The notes below the pieces were generated by a model. The model did not search any database and had not been told where the DNA came from. It was given only the letters and a program-made list of their open reading frames with translations. Both the position numbers and the translations under genes were made by a program. Below are positions 1-5,189 of a DNA stretch of 12,094 nucleotides, piece after piece (position 1 is the first letter of the stretch; every line of letters begins with the position of its first letter). The stretch comes from Anaerolineae bacterium (GTDB lineage Bacteria > Chloroflexota > Anaerolineae > SpSt-600): contig JAPWUT010000031.1 in assembly GCA_028275425.1 (NCBI GenBank), forward strand, positions 1 to 12,094. Reading direction: 5' to 3'.

Positions 1-708
1 TCGGCTGGGACTATTGCGGCTGGGGATAGGCTTAAGCAAGTCTGGCGCGACTGCAAAGTGGTAGGCCTTGAACCAATCCAGTGCCCAACCTTATCCTTAA
101 ATGGCTACGGCTCCCACGACATCCAAGGCATAGGCGACAAGCACGCTACCTGGATACACAACGTCTGGAACATGGATGCCCTGATGTGCATTGATGACCT
201 GGAATGCAAAATGGGCCTGCAGCTACTAACCGAGGAAACCGGCTGGAAAGTGATGATAGAAAGGTACGGCATCCCGGAGGAAAAGGTCATGAAGATGTCC
301 CAGATTTTCGGAATCTCCGGGGTGTGCAACGTCCTGGGTGCGATAAAGACAGCCAAATTCTACGGCTTTGGCCGGGACGATGTAATCGTCACTATCCTTA
401 CCGATAACATTGACCGCTACCGTTCGGTCATGAAGGAGCTCACGGAAAAATACGGGCCTATGGATGAGGTAGAGGCGGCTGTCCGCCTTGTCAGCATCTT
501 CCACAAGCAGAAATTGGACTGGATTTTTGAAGGAACTAAGGAAATGAAGAACCGCTGGCACAACCTCAAATACTTCACCTGGGTAGAACAGCAGGGCAAA
601 ACCATTGAGGAACTCAATGCCCAGCGGGACCCTGAGTATTGGCTTGCTCAGCAGGCCCGCGTGGCCGAAATTGATAAACTCATAAAAGAAATCCGAGGAT
701 GGAGGTGA
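1..708 (+). CDS. PLP-dependent fold-type II enzyme, cysteine synthase-like (5' end outside window)
   Basis: The frame is open from base 1, so this is the C-terminal 235 residues of a longer protein; the GTG at 58 is internal. The first codons read S-A-G-T-I-A-A-G, like the glycine-rich phosphate-binding loop of cysteine synthase/threonine synthase-type PLP enzymes. A second family-like stretch, G-I-S-G-V-C-N at 310-330, leads into a helix and then a V-T-I-L-T-D-N-I-D-R-Y strand (about 388-420), where this fold places its cofactor-ring-side residues. About 95 residues follow the core, rich in Trp/Tyr/Phe, longer than ordinary O-acetylserine sulfhydrylase. The PLP lysine would lie upstream and cannot be seen. 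The stop codon sits inside the ribosome-binding site of the next gene, so they are co-transcribed. The substrate is unknown; cysteine synthase, threonine synthase-like and ammonia-lyase activities are all possible. Confidence 0.8.
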   Translation, partial: SAGTIAAGDRLKQVWRDCKVVGLEPIQCPTLSLNGYGSHDIQGIGDKHATWIHNVWNMDALMCIDDLECKMGLQLLTEETGWKVMIERYGIPEEKVMKMSQIFGISGVCNVLGAIKTAKFYGFGRDDVIVTILTDNIDRYRSVMKELTEKYGPMDEVEAAVRLVSIFHKQKLDWIFEGTKEMKNRWHNLKYFTWVEQQGKTIEELNAQRDPEYWLAQQARVAEIDKLIKEIRGWR

Positions 709-711
709 ACT

Positions 712-903
712 ATGGCCGAGCTTACCGAAAAAGAACAAATCGTCCTGGATGCAATGCGCCAAGCCGGTAAACCGGTCCGCCCCGGCGATATTGCGGCCAT
801 GACCGGCCTAAAAAGCGATGAGGTTTCCAAAATCATAAAGTCACTCCAGAAGAAAGGCTTGGTCGTTTCCCCCAAGCGGTGCGTGTATGAGCCTTCCCAA
901 TAA
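712..903 (+). CDS. Small winged helix-turn-helix protein (63 aa)
   Basis: A one-domain protein made almost entirely of a winged helix-turn-helix: helix 1 at residues 4-18, helix 2 at 23-30 (P-G-D-I-A-A-M-T), recognition helix at 33-45 (S-D-E-V-S-K-I-I-K-S-L) and a short wing ending P-K-R-C-V-Y. This matches the pattern of small MarR/ArsR-like DNA-binding proteins, where D-I-A and K-G-L are typical helix and wing signatures. The ribosome-binding site G-G-A-G-G-T-G-A overlaps the stop of the PLP enzyme gene, and an acsE-like gene follows after 20 bp, so it sits within the operon. It may regulate the operon itself. Cys58 in the wing is the only cysteine and could sense redox state or metal, but that is a guess. 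There is no ligand-binding domain. Confidence 0.8.
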   Translation: MAELTEKEQIVLDAMRQAGKPVRPGDIAAMTGLKSDEVSKIIKSLQKKGLVVSPKRCVYEPSQ

Positions 904-923
904 AACCACAAGGAGGTGGTAAA

Positions 924-1859
924 ATGCTCTTCCGAATTGGAGAAAACATACAGGTCCTTTCCCCAAGGGTGCGCGAGGCCATTGATAACCGCCAACCCGA
1001 TTACCTAATGGAACTGGCTAAAGCCCAGGTCAAGGGCGGAGCCCACATGCTGGACTTGAACATAGGGCGACGCAAAAAGGATGGGCACGAGGTCATGCCC
1101 TGGCTTGTGGAAATAATTGATGAGGCCGTACCCGGAACCCCAGTCTCCCTGGACACCACTAACCCCCAAGCTATTGAGGCCGGCCTGAAGAAGTGCCAAG
1201 AGCTTGGCCTTAAGGCAATGATAAACTCCGTTTCCGCCGAGGAAGAGCGCTTGACCTCAATCGGGCCCTTGGCTGCTAAATACAACGTGCCTGTAATCGC
1301 CCTAACCATGACCCAGGCTGGAATACCCGTTAGCGCTGAGGAAAGGGCCAACATCGCCATGGAAATCCTAATCCCTCGCCTTACGGAGATGGGAGTTCCC
1401 ATAGAGAACATCTACCTTGACCCCCTCGTCCTCACCGTAAACGGTTGCCAAGAGTATGTCCCCAATGCCGTGGAGGCCGTCCGTTACTTCAAGGCTTTGA
1501 GCGACCCACCTCCGAAGACCGTGGTCGGCCTATCCAACGTCTCCAACCGCGTTCCCAAGGAAAACCGTAGCCTCATCAACAGGGTTTACCTCGTTATGCT
1601 TATGGCCGCCGGGCTTGATGCCGCCATCCTGGACCCGTTAGATGAAAAGCAGAATGAGGTCATCCGGATAATTGAGCAACGCGATGAAAGCACCCCGGTC
1701 GGCAAACTCCTCCTGGCTCTCTACGATGCTACGGCTGCCGGAGAAGACCTGGACCCCTCAATTGTGGACATGAAAGACCCAGAACAAGTTGCGATATGGA
1801 AGACAGTGCAAATCCTCAAGAACAGGGTCATTTACGCTGATGCATATCTGCAGATGTAG
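924..1859 (+). CDS. acsE: AcsE-family methyltetrahydrofolate:corrinoid protein methyltransferase
   Basis: A 311-residue pterin-binding TIM barrel. In acetogens AcsE moves the methyl group from 5-methyltetrahydrofolate to the cobalt of the corrinoid iron-sulfur protein in the Wood-Ljungdahl pathway. Signature segments line up with the Moorella enzyme as I remember it: D-L-N-I-G (44-48), L-D-T-T-N (76-80), M-I-N-S (99-102), Y-L-D-P-L (164-168), G-L-S-N-V-S (202-207) and a Y-A-D-A-Y end. Asp77, Asn101, Asp166 and Asn205 match the pterin-binding and catalytic positions of that family. The Moorella protein has about 262 residues; the extra length is mostly a block near residues 240-285. The ATG has an excellent Shine-Dalgarno match at 910-917. 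No corrinoid protein is encoded in the window, so the acceptor is unknown; MtgA-type methyltransferases are an alternative. Confidence 0.85.
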   Translation: MLFRIGENIQVLSPRVREAIDNRQPDYLMELAKAQVKGGAHMLDLNIGRRKKDGHEVMPWLVEIIDEAVPGTPVSLDTTNPQAIEAGLKKCQELGLKAMINSVSAEEERLTSIGPLAAKYNVPVIALTMTQAGIPVSAEERANIAMEILIPRLTEMGVPIENIYLDPLVLTVNGCQEYVPNAVEAVRYFKALSDPPPKTVVGLSNVSNRVPKENRSLINRVYLVMLMAAGLDAAILDPLDEKQNEVIRIIEQRDESTPVGKLLLALYDATAAGEDLDPSIVDMKDPEQVAIWKTVQILKNRVIYADAYLQM

Positions 1860-1868
1860 GAGGAAGAG

Positions 1869-2258
1869 ATGGCCGTTTTCCTTCACGCCGATAGCACCAA
1901 ATGCTCCGGGTGCAAAGCTTGCTTAGTAGCCTGCAGCTTGGCCAAATTCGGGGTGAACAACCCCAAGAAAGCCCGCTTGGCCATAATACCCAAGTTCCCC
2001 GCCCCTGGGGTCTTTGAAGTCAAAACCTGCACCAACTGCGGAACTTGCGCCGAGGTCTGCCCGGTAGGTGCAGTGAAAGTGAACGAAAAAGGCGCATACT
2101 ACATTGACCCCAATGAATGCATAGCCTGCATGGCCTGCGTGAAAGAATGCCCGGAGCAAGTAATCTTCACCCACCCCGATTACCCGGTGCCCTTTGAATG
2201 CGACTTGTGCGGAGCTTGCGTTGAAGTCTGCGGGCCGGGAGTCCTTTGGATTGAGTAA
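1869..2258 (+). CDS. Polyferredoxin with four [4Fe-4S] motifs, likely AOR electron partner
   Basis: A 129-residue cytoplasmic iron-sulfur protein with exactly 16 cysteines in four C-x2-C-x2-C-x3-C runs: 12/15/18/22, 54/57/60/64, 84/87/90/94 and 111/114/117/121. This predicts four [4Fe-4S] clusters, as in the electron-transfer subunits of HycB/DmsB type and in ferredoxins encoded next to aldehyde oxidoreductases. The last motif is followed by G-P-G-V instead of the usual Pro directly after Cys, and the protein ends soon after. The start lies 9 bp after the acsE-like stop and its ribosome-binding site (1858-1864) overlaps that stop, so the two are translationally close. Aldehyde oxidoreductase follows 95 bp on, suggesting this protein carries its electrons, possibly also reactivating the corrinoid partner of the methyltransferase. 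Confidence 0.88.
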   Translation: MAVFLHADSTKCSGCKACLVACSLAKFGVNNPKKARLAIIPKFPAPGVFEVKTCTNCGTCAEVCPVGAVKVNEKGAYYIDPNECIACMACVKECPEQVIFTHPDYPVPFECDLCGACVEVCGPGVLWIE

Positions 2259-2272
2259 AAGCGCAAATTGCA

Positions 2273-2298
2273 AGGGCCGCCAATTTGATGGCGGCCCT
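2273..2298 (+). terminator. Perfect hairpin between ferredoxin and AOR genes (attenuator or weak terminator)
   Basis: A 10-bp perfect stem (AGGGCCGCCA at 2273-2282, its complement at 2289-2298) closes a 6-base loop 15 bases after the ferredoxin stop. Only a short G-T-T-T follows, so it is a weak intrinsic terminator at best. It may instead cap the upstream transcript or let AOR be expressed at a different level. Confidence 0.6.
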
Positions 2299-2353
2299 GT
2301 TTAGGTTCAAGTTAGCTACCCCGAGAGCAGACAAAATGGATAAGGAGGCCAAA

Positions 2354-4177
2354 ATGAACGGCTATGGCGGCAAAATCCTCAGAGTCAACTTAACCACTGG
2401 ACAAATCACCAAAGAGCCGACCCCCGCCCACGTAGCTGAAAAGTTCCTGGGCGGAAGAGGCTTTGGAATCTACTTCCTCTACACCGAAGTGCCCAAAGGG
2501 GCTAACCCCCTCGGGCCTGAAAACAAACTCATAATCTCATCCGGCCCCCTCTCCGGAACACTAACCCCGGGCGCCGGCAAGATGGACTTCACCACTAAAT
2601 CCCCCCTCACCGGGGGATACGCTTCGGCCAGCGTTGGCGGGCACCTCACCGCCGAGCTAAAGTACGCCGGCTACGATTCCATCATCGTTGAGGGCATATC
2701 CCCCAAGCCTGTTTACCTCTACATAAACGATGATGAGGTGGAACTCAGGGATGCTTCGGACTTGTGGGGCAAGGGAGCAATAACCGTTGAAACCGAACTC
2801 AAAAAGCGCCTCGGCGAAGAATTCCAGATTGCCACCATCGGCCCGGCCGGTGAGAACTTGGTTAAGTATGCCTGCATAAGCCACGATTTCGGAAGGCAAG
2901 CCGGGCGTGGGGGGGTCGGAACCGTGATGGGGGCCAAGAAACTCAAGGCCATAGCAGTCCATGGCACCAAGGACATCCCCATAGCCGATCCTCAAGCCCT
3001 CCTGCGCTTGGGAACTGAGGCCTACAAGGCCTGCAAAGCCTCCGGAGGCTTTGAAGCCTGGGTCCGATACGGCACCTCAGGAGTGACAGTTTGGTCCAAC
3101 GAAGTCGGAGCCTTCCCCGTCCGTAACTTCCAGGCCGGAGCTTTGGAAGATTACAGCGGCTTGAGCGGCGAGACCATGCGCCAGCGCATCGTCATAACCG
3201 ATAAGGGCTGCTTTGGCTGCCCATCCCCCTGCGGCAAATACTCCTTCAGCAAGAAATACAACATCTACGTGGAAGGCCCCGAATACGAGACCACTGCCCT
3301 CATCGGCGGGGACTGCGTTCTGACCGACATTGAAGACGTGGCCTACGCCAACTGGCTCTGCGATGAGCTCGGCATTGACACCATCTCGGTTGGGAACGTG
3401 ATGGCCTTCGCTATAGAATGCTTTGAAAAGGGGATAATAACCAAGGAGGATACTGGCGGGCTTGAGCTGCGCTGGGGTGAGCCCAAAGTTGTGTTCACAC
3501 TGATAGAGAAAATAGCCCGGCGGGAAGGAATTGGCGACCTATTGGCCGAAGGGGTAAAGTATGCTTCCCAGAAGCTTGGCAAGGGCTCCGAGGAATTCGC
3601 CATCCACGTAAAGGGCATGGAAGTGAGCGGGTATGAAAGCCACAACGCACCCGCTATGCTCCTTAGTTACATGACTTGCGACGTTGGAGCCCACCACAAC
3701 CGCTCCTGGGCCATAACCTACGACCTGCAAGTCGGCCGCGACCTGGTTACTCCGGACAAGGCCGAGAGGGTGATTTACCTTCAGCACGTCCGGCCGCTCT
3801 TTGACTGCCTTGGGGCCTGCCGGCTCCAGTGGGTAGAACTGAGCATTGACCTTGGCCTGTACCCGCCCATCCTCAAAGCCATAACCGGCATTGACCGCTC
3901 CTGGGAAGACTTGCTGAAGATTTCGGAGCGGGTGTGGAACCTGACCCGGATGTACTGGGTGCGAGAGGTAGAAGGCTTCGGAAGGGAGTGGGACTATCCG
4001 CCTCCTCGCTTCTACAAGGAGCCCGTCACTTACGGGCCCACCAAGGGCAAGCTCATGAGCTGGAGTGACATCCAGAAGCTTCTGGACATGTACTACGAGA
4101 AGCGAGGCTGGGACAAGAACGGCATCCCCACTCCTGAGAAGCTTGCGGAGCTTGGGCTTGCGGATATAGTCAAATAA
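2354..4177 (+). CDS. aor: Aldehyde:ferredoxin oxidoreductase (tungstopterin, AOR family)
   Basis: A 607-residue protein, the normal length for the family (about 605 in Pyrococcus furiosus). It interconverts aldehydes and carboxylic acids with ferredoxin-like carriers, using a bis-pyranopterin W (or Mo) cofactor and one [4Fe-4S] cluster. The N-terminus shows the family G-G-K-I-L-R-V-N-L start and F-L-G-G-R-G-F-G. Cluster ligands are Cys286, Cys289 and Cys293 (C-F-G-C-P-S-P-C) and Cys489 in D-C-L-G-A-C, the D-x-x-G-x-C motif near the pterin. Glu310/Glu312 (P-E-Y-E) and His447-His448 lie where the Pyrococcus enzyme has active-site Glu313 and His448. The ATG at 2354 is chosen because AAGGAGG lies at 2342-2348 and the protein begins like its relatives; an in-frame TTG at 2285 falls in the hairpin. 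The upstream polyferredoxin is its probable partner and a MoaD-like gene follows. Substrate range cannot be read from sequence. Confidence 0.93.
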   Translation: MNGYGGKILRVNLTTGQITKEPTPAHVAEKFLGGRGFGIYFLYTEVPKGANPLGPENKLIISSGPLSGTLTPGAGKMDFTTKSPLTGGYASASVGGHLTAELKYAGYDSIIVEGISPKPVYLYINDDEVELRDASDLWGKGAITVETELKKRLGEEFQIATIGPAGENLVKYACISHDFGRQAGRGGVGTVMGAKKLKAIAVHGTKDIPIADPQALLRLGTEAYKACKASGGFEAWVRYGTSGVTVWSNEVGAFPVRNFQAGALEDYSGLSGETMRQRIVITDKGCFGCPSPCGKYSFSKKYNIYVEGPEYETTALIGGDCVLTDIEDVAYANWLCDELGIDTISVGNVMAFAIECFEKGIITKEDTGGLELRWGEPKVVFTLIEKIARREGIGDLLAEGVKYASQKLGKGSEEFAIHVKGMEVSGYESHNAPAMLLSYMTCDVGAHHNRSWAITYDLQVGRDLVTPDKAERVIYLQHVRPLFDCLGACRLQWVELSIDLGLYPPILKAITGIDRSWEDLLKISERVWNLTRMYWVREVEGFGREWDYPPPRFYKEPVTYGPTKGKLMSWSDIQKLLDMYYEKRGWDKNGIPTPEKLAELGLADIVK

Positions 4178-4192
4178 CTGGCTTAGCACCTT

Positions 4193-4246
4193 AACCCCCG
4201 CCCCTTTTTCTGACCTACCCCTCTGTCCTGGCGGGGCGGGGGTTTT
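4193..4246 (+). terminator. Likely intrinsic terminator after AOR
   Basis: A 12-bp perfect GC-rich stem (AACCCCCGCCCC at 4193-4204, its complement at 4233-4244) is followed by a short T run. The 28-base loop is long, so termination may be partial. I see no promoter between it and the MoaD-like gene, which fits read-through. Confidence 0.6.
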
Positions 4247-4269
4247 CCTTTCCCCGCTCCAGGGAAAGG
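4247..4269 (+). promoter_or_regulatory. Second hairpin directly upstream of the MoaD ribosome-binding site
   Basis: A perfect 8-bp inverted repeat (CCTTTCCC at 4247-4254, GGGAAAGG at 4262-4269) with a 7-base loop ends 2 bases before the GGGGAG ribosome-binding site of the MoaD-like gene. It follows the AOR terminator stem without a gap. It could stabilise the 5' end of a processed moaD mRNA or affect ribosome access. The structure is seen; the role is inference. Confidence 0.4.
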
Positions 4270-4285
4270 CTGGGGAGAGCTTGAA

Positions 4286-4501
4286 GTGGCTAAGGTAAAG
4301 GCGGTAGGGATTCTCAGCCGCTACGCAGGCGATGAAATGGAAGTAGAAGGCGGTAAAAGTGTGGAAGAGCTCCTTGCAAGCTTGGGGATACCTTCGCCGC
4401 TGGTGGGAATAGTTTTGGTTAACGGAAGGCAAGTGGAGAAAAGTTACGTAATTGGGGAGGAGGATGAGGTTAAACTCATCCCCCTCTTAGGTGGTGGCTA
4501 A
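4286..4501 (+). CDS. MoaD/ThiS-like sulfur-carrier protein
   Basis: A 71-residue beta-grasp protein with the V-E-G-G-K-S-V-E-E-L-L-A-S-L start, V-L-V-N-G-R-Q-V middle and I-P-L-L-G-G-G end of MoaD/ThiS proteins. The C-terminal Gly-Gly is adenylated and thiocarboxylated so that it can deliver sulfur; MoaD does this for the dithiolene of molybdopterin or tungstopterin. Placement after AOR favours a role in tungstopterin synthesis for that enzyme; ThiS-like thiazole synthesis or tRNA thiolation are alternatives. The start is a GTG with GGGGAG 8 bases upstream; there is no ATG to use. The tail has three glycines, one more than usual. The stop overlaps the stop of the convergent ABC ATPase gene. 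No MoaE or activating enzyme is in the window. Confidence 0.85.
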   Translation: MAKVKAVGILSRYAGDEMEVEGGKSVEELLASLGIPSPLVGIVLVNGRQVEKSYVIGEEDEVKLIPLLGGG

Positions 4502-5187
4502 GCTTCTTCAGCCCTGTTTATTATCCGCACAATCTTTCCATCTTGCAGCTGGATGATTCGGTCGGCCTCGCGGGCGACGGCTGGATTGTGAGTCGCTACG
4601 ATGACCGTAATGCCCCGCTCCCGGTTCAGTTGCCGTAGCAGAGAAATAATCTCCATCCCTACTTTGCTATCCAAATTCCCTGTTGGCTCATCAGCAAGGA
4701 GGACCTTCGGGGTATTGATAAGAGCCCGGGCGATGGCAACCCGCTGCTGTTCCCCACCGGAGAGTTGCCCTGGCAAGTGGTGCAGCCTATCCCCTAAGCC
4801 CATTATCTCCAACAATTCCCGTGCTCGCTCCTCCAGTCGGAACCTCAACCCACGCCGGTATGGGAGCAGAGGGAGCATCACGTTCTCCAATGCAGTTAGC
4901 GTCGGCACCAGGTGGAACATTTGGAAGACAAAGCCAATCCGCTCCCGCCGGAAGTCAGCCAAGGCATTGCCCCGTAGCGTCCCTACGTCCACCCCATCCA
5001 CCACTATCCGCCCGGATGTTGGACGGTCCAGCGTACCAATGAGGTTAAGCAGGGTGGACTTGCCACTGCCGGAAGGACCGGTCACAGCCACGAACTCCCC
5101 AGCTGCAATCTCCAAAGTAACCCCATCCAACGCCCGCACCGGGGCACCTACGGTGTAGATTTTAGTCAGATTCTCGGTCACAATCAT
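4498..5187 (-). CDS. ABC transporter ATP-binding protein, MacB/LolD type
   Basis: A 229-residue nucleotide-binding subunit with every expected motif: Walker A G-P-S-G-S-G-K-S-T (37-45), Q-loop Gln89, signature L-S-G-G-E-Q-Q-R (142-149), Walker B V-L-L-A-D-E (162-167) with catalytic Glu167, a D-loop S-G-N-L-D-like turn, and the switch His200. The L-L-N-L-I-G-T-L-D-R-P-T-S-G stretch is typical of the MacB/LolD/FtsE branch, whose members work as mechanotransmission motors for lipoprotein export, drug efflux or cell-wall signalling. Start: an ATG at 5187, 2 bp after the permease stop, with GGGGGGAG overlapping that stop; a longer frame opening at 5304 would overlap the permease coding region by over 100 bp. 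Substrate cannot be predicted. Confidence 0.93.
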   Translation of the reverse strand: MIVTENLTKIYTVGAPVRALDGVTLEIAAGEFVAVTGPSGSGKSTLLNLIGTLDRPTSGRIVVDGVDVGTLRGNALADFRRERIGFVFQMFHLVPTLTALENVMLPLLPYRRGLRFRLEERARELLEIMGLGDRLHHLPGQLSGGEQQRVAIARALINTPKVLLADEPTGNLDSKVGMEIISLLRQLNRERGITVIVATHNPAVAREADRIIQLQDGKIVRIINRAEEA

Positions 5188-5189
5188 CC

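Noticed and set aside
226..762. 178-codon minus-strand frame opposite the PLP enzyme
   Set aside because: No recognisable domain, and it crosses the boundary of two well-supported plus-strand genes.
2285..2353. Extension of the AOR frame 23 codons upstream to a TTG at 2285
   Set aside because: It starts inside the hairpin loop, has no ribosome-binding site, and the ATG at 2354 has AAGGAGG and begins like known AORs.
3539..4432. Long antisense open frame opposite AOR
   Set aside because: No family-like motifs or ribosome-binding site; it spans two real genes and a terminator, and follows from the codon bias of the plus strand.
4601..5158. 185-codon plus-strand frame opposite the ABC ATPase
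   Set aside because: The opposite strand encodes a complete ATPase with every motif; this frame is Ser/Arg/Pro-rich and featureless.
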